Origin: Catalinimonas sp038039535
Lineage (GTDB): Bacteria; Bacteroidota; Bacteroidia; Cytophagales; Cyclobacteriaceae
Length of the DNA: 64,000 nucleotides
Assembly: GCF_038039535.1 (NCBI RefSeq)
Contig: NZ_JBBPHP010000014.1
Coordinates: 62,001 to 126,000, forward strand
Reading direction: 5' to 3'
The notes under the pieces are model-generated. The model searched no databases. It saw only the letters and a program-made list of their open reading frames with translations, and was not told where the DNA came from. Made by a program: the position numbers and the translations under genes. Below are positions 17,903 to 26,370 of this stretch, piece after piece; positions within the stretch are counted from its first letter, which is position 1, and the number at the start of each line of letters is the position of its first letter.

Positions 17903-18556
17903 ATGAAAGCTTACATCACACTACTTGTCTTTGTCTTTTCACAACTGATTATAGGCCAATCAACTGTCTCTGCCCAGGGTGCTTTCTCGCTTAGCGCCGG
18001 GCCTGACTTTGCTACACTGCAATTCGCTACCGACGGAACTATTTCGTTCTATGATAAAGACGGGCTCGATATTGGCCTGGCCGTACCTACATCCGTTACT
18101 GGTAGCTACATGTATGATCCGTTCTACTCTTCACTGGTAGACGATGAATTTAATTTTCACGTTTTGCTTAGCGGGGCTGCGGGCATGTACGGTGGTTATC
18201 AAGCTGACCATTACAAAGTTTACGCAGCTCTTGGATACGGTGCCCTGCTGAGTTCTGAACCCTTTACCTACTCTTTTGATGAAGAATTTTTCCTAAATGA
18301 TGACTTTTACAATCATCTTAAGTATGGCTTTTACGCTCGCTTTGGCGCTAGTTTCCAAAAGTTTGGGCTGCGGATCATGTCTATGAGTGATCTGCTACAG
18401 GTTTTCGGTACTTACGATCTTACCGAGAAAATTTTTGCTGGAGCTGGATACCGTCGCTTACTAAACGGGGTTGACGGAGCTACTTTAGCCGGGCTAAGTA
18501 TTCCCGGATTGCAAAAATTTGATGGCTTTCAGGTAACACTAGGTGTCAAGCTCTGA
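17903..18556 (+). CDS. Predicted outer-membrane or secreted beta protein
   Basis: The 217-residue protein has a signal peptide (residues 1-25, ending VSAQ). Alternating polar/aromatic strands follow (FSLSAGPDFATLQFA, HYKVYAALGYGALLS, KYGFYARFGASFQKFGLRI, IFAGAGYRRLL), ending with FQVTLGVKL. This is the pattern of a small outer-membrane beta-barrel of eight or so strands. No family name is certain. It is the second gene of the operon, 43 bases before another barrel-like gene. Confidence 0.75.
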   Translation: MKAYITLLVFVFSQLIIGQSTVSAQGAFSLSAGPDFATLQFATDGTISFYDKDGLDIGLAVPTSVTGSYMYDPFYSSLVDDEFNFHVLLSGAAGMYGGYQADHYKVYAALGYGALLSSEPFTYSFDEEFFLNDDFYNHLKYGFYARFGASFQKFGLRIMSMSDLLQVFGTYDLTEKIFAGAGYRRLLNGVDGATLAGLSIPGLQKFDGFQVTLGVKL

Positions 18557-18599
18557 TCCTCAAAAATTTATTACACAAACCATTTAACTATATACTACT

Positions 18600-19127
18600 A
18601 TGAAAAAGTTAATTTTATTAATCACCGTATTGGTGTGTGCATACGCACTTCCCAGCAAGGGACAAAAGATTTACGAAAAAGGGGACTTGTTGATAAACAC
18701 TGGAATAGGCTTGGGTTCAAGTGTATACGGTACCGTCTCTTTAAACGGCAGCGTAGAATATTTTGTCAATGAGGAACTTTCTATTGGGGGAGCTATTGGC
18801 TACTCTGGCTACCGACGAAACTACATTTTTAATGATCCCTTAAGAATCAACGTATTTTACTTTGGTCCGAGAGGTTCTTTTCACTTCGCCGATGCCTTGG
18901 ATATAGAAAATGAAGCGCTAGATCTTTATGTTGGTGCATTCATTGGTTTTGGAATAACAACGGTCTCATACCGTGGTGAACGCTATAGTGGCTATAGCGA
19001 CATCAATGACTTTGGTTATGATATCTTTGGAGGCATACGGTATCAGTTTAACCCGAAAGTTGCTGCCTATGGTGAATTAGGTTTCGGCGTTTCGGTATTA
19101 CAAATGGGCGTTAGCTTTATGCTATAA
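18600..19127 (+). CDS. Small outer-membrane beta-barrel protein
   Basis: This 175-residue protein has a signal peptide (MKKLILLITVLVCAYALPSKG) and then strands typical of porin-like OMP_b-brl domains: LLINTGIGLGSSVYG, LSIGGAIGYSGYRRNY, FYFGPRGSFHF, LDLYVGAFIGFGITT, VAAYGELGFGVSVLQMGV. Length and strand count fit an eight-strand barrel. It probably acts as a structural or adhesion protein in the outer membrane. It lies 35 bases before the OmpA/barrel fusion gene. Confidence 0.82.
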   Translation: MKKLILLITVLVCAYALPSKGQKIYEKGDLLINTGIGLGSSVYGTVSLNGSVEYFVNEELSIGGAIGYSGYRRNYIFNDPLRINVFYFGPRGSFHFADALDIENEALDLYVGAFIGFGITTVSYRGERYSGYSDINDFGYDIFGGIRYQFNPKVAAYGELGFGVSVLQMGVSFML

Positions 19128-19162
19128 TCACTCTTGTGTTACATACTTTCAACCTTTCTCTT

Positions 19163-20344
19163 ATGCGCTACTTAAAAGCATCTTTATTACTGCTGTTAAC
19201 AGTCGCTACATGCTCTTTGTACGGACAAACAACGGAAACGGATGTGCAGGAGATATTGCAGAAACTGGATGCAGGTGAAGCAGTGGAAAATATGGTGATT
19301 AACCTGGGTGATATCAACTTCCAGTTTGGGACTGCTGAGTTGGAGCCCCAGGCTACGGCCTATCTGGATCAAGTCGTGAACCTAATGCAAAAGGCTCCCA
19401 ACATTGATCTCTATATTCAGGGGTTTGCTGATAATACTGGCGATGAAAATTTCAACAAACAGTTATCTTCAAATCGAGCAAAGAATGTACAAAAGTATCT
19501 TGAGGAGAAGGGTGTTGAATCAGACCGGCTCATCAGTGAAGGCTTCGGGAGTGATAACCCTGTAGCCGATAACAGTACCTCTGAAGGAAGAGCTAAGAAC
19601 CGAAGGGTAGAAATGGAGGTGATCAAGCCTGAAGCCGTTGAGACAATCCAGGATATTATTGTATTGACCAGCCGTAAGCGAATTGGCTCGGTAGTACTTA
19701 ACTATGACGAAGAAGAAGTACGCTACCAACAGTTCACCAATAATGATACCTTGGTTGTCAAAACAGAAAAGGTGGATACCATCTACTTTTCCGATGGTAC
19801 TGTCAAAGCTTTCCCTAAACCTGTTAAAGAGAAATTTGATTTCGCCCAATGGTGGAATGATAATGTACCGATTTTCAAAACATCTGAATCCTTCCACCGG
19901 GGGAATTTTGTGATTGGTCTGGGTATTGGGTTGGATAATGTGGACATCGGCTATCGTAACAATCAGATAAATATCCCTCCTGTCATGTTCATGGCTGAGC
20001 TTCCTATAGGCCACAATATAGGCGTCGGAATTACGGCCGGAGCAATGCACTGGGGTTTTCCGGAAGTTGAAGACATTCTGTACGAATATTATGCAGTGAG
20101 TGCCCGGGTGGCTTACCACTTTAATTTGGGGCGTAAGCTGGATTTGTATGCCGGAGCAGCGCTTACGGGAAGACAAATAACGAAAACGGAGCTTGGTGAA
20201 AGTACTAGCTGGCAAGAAATTGACCCTGGTTTATTGCTAGGCATTCGCTATTACCTGAACAATACCTTCGGGTTCTTTGGAGAGATAGGAGACGAAAGTG
20301 TAGCCTATCCTAAAGTCGGTCTGGTAGTCAAATTCGGAAAGTAA
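19163..20344 (+). CDS. OmpA-domain protein with C-terminal beta-barrel (inverted domain order)
   Basis: Starting at ATG 19163 gives a signal peptide (MRYLKASLLLLLTVATCSLYG) and about 393 residues; the open frame 9 codons upstream is not needed. Residues about 45-155 are an OmpA-like peptidoglycan-binding domain (FQFGTAELEPQA, IQGFADNTGDENFNKQLSSN, SEGRAKNRRVEME). The C-terminal half, from about residue 230, reads as a beta-barrel (FVIGLGIGLDNVDIGY, HNIGVGITAGAMHWG, RKLDLYAGAALTG, TFGFFGEIG) and ends with a strand-like VGLVVKFGK. In classical OmpA the barrel comes first. The protein probably sits in the outer membrane with its OmpA part holding peptidoglycan. Confidence 0.85.
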   Translation: MRYLKASLLLLLTVATCSLYGQTTETDVQEILQKLDAGEAVENMVINLGDINFQFGTAELEPQATAYLDQVVNLMQKAPNIDLYIQGFADNTGDENFNKQLSSNRAKNVQKYLEEKGVESDRLISEGFGSDNPVADNSTSEGRAKNRRVEMEVIKPEAVETIQDIIVLTSRKRIGSVVLNYDEEEVRYQQFTNNDTLVVKTEKVDTIYFSDGTVKAFPKPVKEKFDFAQWWNDNVPIFKTSESFHRGNFVIGLGIGLDNVDIGYRNNQINIPPVMFMAELPIGHNIGVGITAGAMHWGFPEVEDILYEYYAVSARVAYHFNLGRKLDLYAGAALTGRQITKTELGESTSWQEIDPGLLLGIRYYLNNTFGFFGEIGDESVAYPKVGLVVKFGK

Positions 20345-20361
20345 AATACAAATCAAAGCGC

Positions 20362-21360
20362 ATGAAAAATCTAATCATATTATCGGTAATAACCGCTATT
20401 TGCACCTCCTGCTTTGAGGATCACGCCGATCTGATTCCTGATCGTGGACTGAATGGTGAGCCCAGCGGAGCTGTAATCAATACTAATGTTTTGGACATAA
20501 ATGGAGAAACCTTAACCCTTTCTCTGGATGTTTTTGTGGTAGATGGTCAAGGTAATTTTGCCGGAGGCTTAACAGGTAGTAATTTTGATGTTGAAAGTAT
20601 CAGTATTCTCTTTGGTGACAGTATTGTTTTCACAAATACTCAAGTCGGTGCTTCCAGGACAAGCTCCAAAGGCAGTTATGCGGCTAGCTTGCTACTGGAC
20701 CAAAGCGGTAGCATTACGAATACTGACCCCGACAACTCTCGGATTGAAGCAGCCAAAATATTCTGTGGCGCCCTAGGGAGTAGTGATTATGCTTTGGTAT
20801 CCAGTTTTACTGATGACTACCCTACTGACTTACTAGTTCATACCGACTACACACAGGATACTGCAACGCTTAACAGTAGTTTGAATGCCTTACTTTACAG
20901 AGAAGGAGGAGGTACTCCTCTGTACTGGTCAAGCTATATCATGGTAGGATACACTGAAGAAAATGCCCCAGGTGCTAACAAAGCAATCATCCTGTTTACC
21001 GATGGACAGGATACTGAGGGGGGAGTAAGTATTCAGCAACTCACTGACTATGCTTCTGACATGAATGTTCAAATCTACACAATAGGATTAAGCAGAGATG
21101 TTGATTTCGGCGTGTTGTCTACCATTGCGGCAAATACTGGTGGTGCTTTTATGTGGGCAGAAGAGACCGAGCAACTCATCACCATGTTTGGAACCTTGGG
21201 GGATTTGCTCAGTGGTAATGCCCTATACTATCAGACGCTGTGGGAAGCAAACATTTCTTCAGGCGTATGGAGTAGCAATACCTCTTTTGTAGCTGAGATG
21301 GTCATTACCCTTGCTGACGGAAGTCAGTTTACTGTGCCCTTTGAAGTGAAAATTCCTTGA
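20362..21360 (+). CDS. Lipoprotein with von Willebrand factor A domain
   Basis: The 332-residue product has a lipoprotein signal ending in a Cys (AICTSC). A von Willebrand A domain spans about residues 105-285: the MIDAS motif is in LLLDQSGSI, the second strand in ALVSSFTD, and ILFTDGQDTEGG carries the other metal-site residues. Such domains bind protein ligands through a metal ion. An N-terminal beta region (VLDINGETLTLSLDVFVVD) and a C-terminal beta region (VAEMVITLADGSQFTVPFE) flank it. It lies in the surface operon, 17 bases after the OmpA/barrel gene, which supports a role in cell-surface contact or assembly. The partner is unknown. Confidence 0.88.
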   Translation: MKNLIILSVITAICTSCFEDHADLIPDRGLNGEPSGAVINTNVLDINGETLTLSLDVFVVDGQGNFAGGLTGSNFDVESISILFGDSIVFTNTQVGASRTSSKGSYAASLLLDQSGSITNTDPDNSRIEAAKIFCGALGSSDYALVSSFTDDYPTDLLVHTDYTQDTATLNSSLNALLYREGGGTPLYWSSYIMVGYTEENAPGANKAIILFTDGQDTEGGVSIQQLTDYASDMNVQIYTIGLSRDVDFGVLSTIAANTGGAFMWAEETEQLITMFGTLGDLLSGNALYYQTLWEANISSGVWSSNTSFVAEMVITLADGSQFTVPFEVKIP

Positions 21361-21456
21361 CGATGAGTTACTAAAAACCCTCATATCCTTAATAAAAAAG
21401 AATACTTAGAAATTAACATTTATTCAATTAATACACACTATCAAAATTCAATTATC

Positions 21457-22530
21457 ATGAAACTATCATTCTACTTTCTATTATTTGCAGGAATTTTGTT
21501 TTCTACCATGGCTCAGGCTACCGTGATCCGGGTAGATAACAATCCCGATTCATCAGCTGATTATATCAAATTACAGGATGCTATCAATAATGCCGAGTCT
21601 GGTGATACTATCTATGTAGTCGGCTCCCCGAATTATTATGATGACAACAGGACAGTAATAAGAATTAATAAAACCCTTACAATAATAGGCCCAGGATATT
21701 TCTTAGGTGAAAATGAAGAAACTCAGGCTGTCAAACAAGCAGCATTTGTATATAGAATGATTGTTGGTGAGGGAGCTGACGGAACTACCATAAGTGGGAT
21801 GAATATTGGAAACAATAGTAGTTATATAACAATCAATAATGATCGTTTTGATGGTAGTGATGGAACTAGTGGGCCAAGTGATGTTAGGTTAGAACGCAAT
21901 GTTATTGAGGCTATATATGTTTCTAATGCTAGTAATACTTTAATCTCCCAGAATTACTTTAACACAAATGATTACCCTATCAGAATTTATCAAGAAGCAA
22001 GTAGAACAATCATAAGAAACAACATTATAGTCGTAACTAGAAATCTTGTCTCAATTTATGGTATTGATAATGTTAGTTTAGTTAATACTGTAATTGAGAA
22101 TAACACCTTTGGGAGTGGCCTGTATCGAGTTCATGGTGCAACTATTCAAAATAATATTTTTGCACAAGGAATTTTAAATGATTGCGATAATAATAATGTA
22201 AAGAACAATCTTTTTACGACCACGCAGGAAGCTGTGATACCAGAAAACTCTACAGGTAATACACTTAGTAGTAACATTTTCGGAGCAGTACAAGCAAATA
22301 TTTTTGTAAACCCTGCCCCTTCTATTGACAATGAGTTTAAATTAGCATCTGATTCTCCAGCAATTGGGCAGGGCATCAATGGAGAAAATTTAGGTGCTTT
22401 TGGAGGAGTAACACCCTATAAATTATCTGGTTTACCTCCGATTCCTGCTATTTATGATCTAGATGCTGCCAGTGTAGGCACACCCAACGAGGGTTTGCGG
22501 GTGGTAATCAAAGTTAAATCTCATAACTAG
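21457..22530 (+). CDS. Secreted right-handed beta-helix protein
   Basis: The 357-residue protein has a signal peptide (to about residue 22) and then the repeating short-strand pattern of a right-handed parallel beta-helix, about residues 100-290. Motifs such as NTLISQNYF, RTIIRNNIIVV, VIENNTFGSGLY and ATIQNNIFAQGI repeat about every 22-25 residues. An early motif (IKLQDAINNAESGDTIYVV) is typical of the cap before such helices in pectate-lyase-like and NosD-like proteins. No catalytic residues can be assigned, so a binding or structural role is as likely as lyase activity. It starts 96 bases after the von Willebrand protein gene. Confidence 0.85.
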   Translation: MKLSFYFLLFAGILFSTMAQATVIRVDNNPDSSADYIKLQDAINNAESGDTIYVVGSPNYYDDNRTVIRINKTLTIIGPGYFLGENEETQAVKQAAFVYRMIVGEGADGTTISGMNIGNNSSYITINNDRFDGSDGTSGPSDVRLERNVIEAIYVSNASNTLISQNYFNTNDYPIRIYQEASRTIIRNNIIVVTRNLVSIYGIDNVSLVNTVIENNTFGSGLYRVHGATIQNNIFAQGILNDCDNNNVKNNLFTTTQEAVIPENSTGNTLSSNIFGAVQANIFVNPAPSIDNEFKLASDSPAIGQGINGENLGAFGGVTPYKLSGLPPIPAIYDLDAASVGTPNEGLRVVIKVKSHN

Positions 22531-22536
22531 AGTATT

Positions 22537-24279
22537 ATGAGATGGTTAAGTATTTTAATGATCATTGTACTCCTGCCAGTTAGCCTTTGGGCTCAAAATA
22601 TTACTGCGGCAGAGTACTTTATAGATGAGGATGCCGGTTTTGGTCAAAACATTTCTATACCTATTTCTCAAAATGGAAATGAATTAAGCCTTGAGTTCAC
22701 TGCTGTACTTGCTGATCTGAGTTCGGGCATCCATGTATTAGGTGTTCGTGCCAAGGATGAAAACGGAATATGGAGCCTGACTACCAACAGAACATTCTTA
22801 GTAGATCGTCAATCATTAACCTCTATTGGTATCGTAGCTGCGGAATATTTTATTGACTCAGATGCAGGCTTTGGAAATAACCAAGCCATTGAAGTCAGTG
22901 GCACTTCTGGGTTAGACACTTTAGAATTTGATGCCGATTTGGGCAGCCTTGACCCGGGCATTCACATGCTATACATGCGGGCAAAAGATGTTAATGGAAA
23001 ATGGTCTTTGGTTACAAAGCGAGCGTTTGTAGTGGCAGATGATAATGCTCCGTCAAATATTGTAGCACTCAATTATTATTACTACGATATAGCTGAAGAT
23101 ACTATTGCAGGAGAAGGTATGTATACCTACAATATTCCAGATCCGGCACCAATAGTAGACCTTGAGTTTCCCGCAACGGTTGAACCCTTGGAAAATGGGA
23201 AAAACTATATCATGTATGTGTGGGCTACGGATGACAATAACAGAAGTAGTTTAGTAAGCACTACTGACATCACACCTTATACTGAGACCATTCCTATAGA
23301 TATTGATACTATAATGGTAAATAACCTTGCCTGTGCAGGAGAAGAAAATGGTTCTATAACAATAGAAGCCTCAGGGGGGGTAGGCGAATTACTTTACAGC
23401 ATCAGTACAGATAGTGCTATTTTTACTTCTACTAATGTATTTGAAGGTTTATCTGCAGGTACATATACTGCCTATGTTCGTGGAAATGTAGATAGTTATG
23501 TAGAAAGCCAAAGCTTTACGATCACTGCCCCTGAGCCACTGGTACTGGAAATAGCAGAGGCTCAGGATGTAGACTGTGCTAGTGATGCTGATGGCCGAAT
23601 TGAAGTCAGTGCCTCTGGAGGGGCGGAAGAGGGGTACACCTATAGCTTGAATAACTCAGATTTTCAGGAAAGCAATACTTTCACCGGACTTGTGGCAGGC
23701 AACTATTCTATAACGGTGCGCGATGCTAATGGATGTACGACTGTATTAGAAGAAACTATTGATGCCCAACGACAAGCTCCGGCAGCACCTACCATACGCC
23801 GCTCCAATGAGTCTGACTATGTTGATGAACTGTCCTTGATCGCTGAAGGAGTGAGTTCTGGAGTTGAACTACAGTGGTACAAAGATAATGAACCCATTGC
23901 AGGCGCTACGGGTAACACAATACCTGTTACTGAGGCTGGAAGCTATTATGTAGTGGCTAGTAATGGTAGTTGTGTTAGCCAGGCTTCTAATGAAATCAGT
24001 ATTACCGGCCTAAGTGAGGTCATTGCACAGCAGATAAAGCTCTATCCGATTCCAGCAAATGATAGAGTTAAGTTAGAAATACCACCACAGCTAATTGAGG
24101 GTGATATTACCATTGAGTTTGTTAATAGCAATGGACAGGTACTTTCTTCAACACCTTTCGGCAGTAATAGGGGCTTCTTCTATTCAGATTTTGATGTAAG
24201 TACACTTCCCCAAGGGATATATTTCATCATGCTAAGAGGAGATGATGTAGTGGTCAGAAAGAAATTTTCCAAGCAATGA
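22537..24279 (+). CDS. T9SS-exported surface protein with SprB repeats
   Basis: This 580-residue protein has a signal peptide (residues 1-19). Two close repeats of about 75 residues start AAEYFID.DAGFG, and a third is diverged (ALNYYYYDIAED). Two SprB-type repeats follow (NGSITIEASGG..., and GRIEVSASGG... GNYSITVRDANGCTTV), then an Ig-like module (LQWYKDNEPIAGAT). The last 80 residues are a type A T9SS sorting domain (LYPIPANDRVKLEI ... LPQGIYFIMLRGDDVVVRKKF), so it is exported across the outer membrane and probably anchored on the cell surface. It begins 6 bases after the beta-helix gene and overlaps the next frame. SprB-like proteins act as adhesins in gliding relatives; adhesion is inferred. 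Confidence 0.92.
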   Translation: MRWLSILMIIVLLPVSLWAQNITAAEYFIDEDAGFGQNISIPISQNGNELSLEFTAVLADLSSGIHVLGVRAKDENGIWSLTTNRTFLVDRQSLTSIGIVAAEYFIDSDAGFGNNQAIEVSGTSGLDTLEFDADLGSLDPGIHMLYMRAKDVNGKWSLVTKRAFVVADDNAPSNIVALNYYYYDIAEDTIAGEGMYTYNIPDPAPIVDLEFPATVEPLENGKNYIMYVWATDDNNRSSLVSTTDITPYTETIPIDIDTIMVNNLACAGEENGSITIEASGGVGELLYSISTDSAIFTSTNVFEGLSAGTYTAYVRGNVDSYVESQSFTITAPEPLVLEIAEAQDVDCASDADGRIEVSASGGAEEGYTYSLNNSDFQESNTFTGLVAGNYSITVRDANGCTTVLEETIDAQRQAPAAPTIRRSNESDYVDELSLIAEGVSSGVELQWYKDNEPIAGATGNTIPVTEAGSYYVVASNGSCVSQASNEISITGLSEVIAQQIKLYPIPANDRVKLEIPPQLIEGDITIEFVNSNGQVLSSTPFGSNRGFFYSDFDVSTLPQGIYFIMLRGDDVVVRKKFSKQ

Positions 24280-24293
24280 TAAATCTGAATAAA

Positions 24294-24701
24294 ATGAAAG
24301 CTTATAAAACCCTATATTTATTTATCTTCCTTCTCTTGGGAGTATATGCTTGCCCTCCACCTCCTGATCCTCCTCAAGGACCTACTACTCGTGAATTGAT
24401 TGTACTACCCCGGACTATAAGTAGTATTACTACTAATGGAACCGCAGTTAGTACAACTAATGCACAAGTAGAATTTACAGTAGGAGGGCAATACACTTTG
24501 CGCATTCCGGATTTTAGTGGCCTGGCTAATACTGGTAGCTGGACTTTATCTAGTGATGAAAAGACCATTATACTGGAAGATGGCAGTACAGAAGTGATGG
24601 CAACCATAGTATCTATAAGCGAAACCAGCATGGTACTGGAGTTTAGCTATGAATATTTTAAAGGCAATACTGTCACATACAGAATCACATTAAATAGTTG
24701 A
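24294..24701 (+). CDS. Small lipoprotein, last gene of surface operon
   Basis: I start at ATG 24294, giving a lipoprotein signal (MKAYKTLYLFIFLLLGVYAC); the in-frame ATG at 24276 overlaps the previous stop and would lengthen the signal by six residues. The mature part starts with a proline-rich stretch and then has a beta-rich domain (QVEFTVGGQYTLRIPDF, GSWTLSSDEKTIIL, VMATIVSISETSMVLEFSY) of about 100 residues that resembles lipocalin-like domains of this phylum. It lies at the end of the operon and a terminator follows 150 bases later. Confidence 0.72.
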   Translation: MKAYKTLYLFIFLLLGVYACPPPPDPPQGPTTRELIVLPRTISSITTNGTAVSTTNAQVEFTVGGQYTLRIPDFSGLANTGSWTLSSDEKTIILEDGSTEVMATIVSISETSMVLEFSYEYFKGNTVTYRITLNS

Positions 24702-24986
24702 TTGAACTCTAAAAATCTACAACATCATGTTATTTACACATCATGAACTTCAATAAATGTAGTCTAATATTATTACACTTCTTTTCAGTAAAATTTTAAA
24801 CTAGAGAAGGGGCTGGTTTATCACTCAAAAATAATGTAGTAGTGTGATAGTGCCTGTGCCTATCTGCTGCTTTTAGCAGCAGTAGGTGCAGGTTTTTTTT
24901 CTAAAATGATTTTGTCAAATTTTCACCAAATTTCATGACCCACATAATTATTAGGTGGAATTCCATATTTGAAAAGAAGACACATC
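24702..24986. other. Intergenic region with operon terminator
   Basis: Apart from the hairpin at 24853-24900 I see nothing here. The stretch from 24901 to the rtcB remnant is plain AT-rich spacer. Confidence 0.5.
24853..24900 (+). terminator. Rho-independent terminator of surface operon
   Basis: The arms around CTGCTGC and GCAGCAG (loop TTTTA) extend outward into CCTGTGCCTA and TAGGTGCAGG with small mismatches. A run of eight T residues follows directly. Confidence 0.9.
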
Positions 24987-25955
24987 CTAGTGTCGTCTTA
25001 TTTTCTTCTTTCTCCAGGGAGCATCCATTTGCCAGTTTCCGGCCATAATGCATCCATAGGGAAGGATTTCATCAACCACCTCTCCTAATCCGAACTCCTT
25101 CATCTGCTCCTGAACGTTTTGGGCATTTTTGTAGGCAGAAGGCAACTCAAAGATGTCAACATTTGAGGAAAAAAATGGACATCCAGGCCTTTGGTCTCTT
25201 CCTCAAATATTTCCTGAATAGATTGATCGGTTTTCTTCCTGATATGCTTGGTACAGCTGATATTCCGGCCCGCTCCGTGCGGAGCGAAACCAAGGTTTCT
25301 GGATGTGGTTACACCACGAACAATTAATACCGGTTCACTCATATTTAAAGGTATGAGTCGTAACTGTTTGTGACTATCAGGTACGAACTTATCATCCAGG
25401 GGAGTGGCCCCTTCGGCATGGTAGAATGTATCACCCTCTTTGAAAACAAAGTTATGTTCATTCCAGAAACGAACCAGTGGATCAATCCTGAGTTTTTCGC
25501 AAATTTTGTCGTGAATATCATGATGATTCAACTTAGTCCACTTACGAACTAATTGAGGCGACTCCCAATATTTCTTACCCTGATCTTCAGCATAAGGAAT
25601 CCAGGTATTGGTGGGTCTTGTTTGTGGGGAAATCTGCTTTCTGAAGCTTTCAGCCACCTTCATCCCTTTTTTGTAGAGGTTAGCGCCAAACCCCCGGCTT
25701 CCATGATGGGTAATCATGATAGTTTCACCCGTCTGATTTGATTGGCCAACAAACAAAAAAGTGATTACCATCCCCCTGGGTTCCAAAATGAGTTCTGGCG
25801 AACATCATGCTTCTTTCATCACCCAAAAAGTAATCATCAAGCACTTTCTCCTCAAACGCCTTAGGAAGAGCGAAAAACTCATCACGACCACCACCCCAAA
25901 ATGCGTTATTGACTGAGCAGCATCCAAAACGCTTTTCGGATCTACATGACCTGAC
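24987..25955 (-). pseudogene. rtcB: Remnant of RtcB-type RNA ligase gene
   Basis: Joined over three frames, the minus strand encodes the middle and C-terminal parts of an RtcB 3'-phosphate RNA ligase. Recognisable parts are DPKSVLDAAQSITHFG, then GTQGDGNH, FLFVGQSNQTGETIMITHHG, RFWNEHNFVFKEGDTFYHAEGA, NLGFAPHGAGRN and ILPYGCIMAGNWQ, ending at 24987. The N-terminal part, including its metal-site cysteine, is missing. Each of the three frame breaks sits in a homopolymer: a G run after THFG near 25895, a T run before FVGQ near 25757, and a T run before SSNVDI near 25170. The right end abuts a transposase fragment at 25955-26164. Loss of the start and frame breaks make it non-functional unless the sequence has errors. 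Confidence 0.85.
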
Positions 25956-26164
25956 CTAAAGAGGTCATCATAACTGAACGGCAGAAACAAGAGAATACCG
26001 ACCTAAGCCAAATTAGAGTGCCTGTAGAACATGTGATGGCTGGGGTTAAAAGACTTAACTTTGTAAAAGAGAAGATCAGGTTACGTTTCCAAAATATACG
26101 CGACCAAGTCATGCTTATTGCCTGTGGGCTGCATAACTTAAGAACTGCTAACAGAACCGCCTAA
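25955..26164 (+). pseudogene. C-terminal fragment of IS5-like DDE transposase
   Basis: On the plus strand, one open frame ending TAA at 26162-26164 encodes the end of a DDE transposase: LSQIRVPVEHVMAGVKR, then KIRLRFQNIRDQVMLIACG and LHNLR. This is the conserved region with the last catalytic Glu (VEH) in IS5-like DDE_Tnp_4 families. No transposase N-terminus lies upstream; that side is rtcB sequence on the opposite strand. It is therefore a leftover of an insertion that removed the rtcB 5' end, followed by deletion. Confidence 0.75.
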
Positions 26165-26219
26165 CAAATTATCAGAATAATGTCTAATATCCTTCTTTAT
26201 TTTCATATTCTGGACAAAA

Positions 26220-26290
26220 TATGAAGAAAATAGAGCGCCCCCTGGAAACCTTTGTCCCTTAACCCTAAGGGGGCTATGCGCTTAGTAAAA
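26220..26290 (-). terminator. Hairpin region after minus-strand uptake operon
   Basis: GCGCCCCC near 26234-26242 can pair on the minus strand with GGGGGC near 26268-26273, and an inner CCCTTA/TAAGGG stem-loop lies between them. On the minus strand a T-rich stretch (CTATTTTCTTC) follows. It lies about 100 bases after the stop of the 360-residue protein and probably ends that operon. Confidence 0.5.
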
Positions 26291-26370
26291 CTTGATTTTA
26301 TTTTACCAAATAGCTCGTGAGAATTTCTCAAATATGCTATGTTTTGGAGGTAGTTATGGTTTTAATGCTT

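Noticed and set aside
19520..20215. A 231-codon minus-strand frame opposite the OmpA/barrel gene.
   Set aside because: The sense strand encodes a well-recognised OmpA domain; the opposite frame has no domain and starts without signal.
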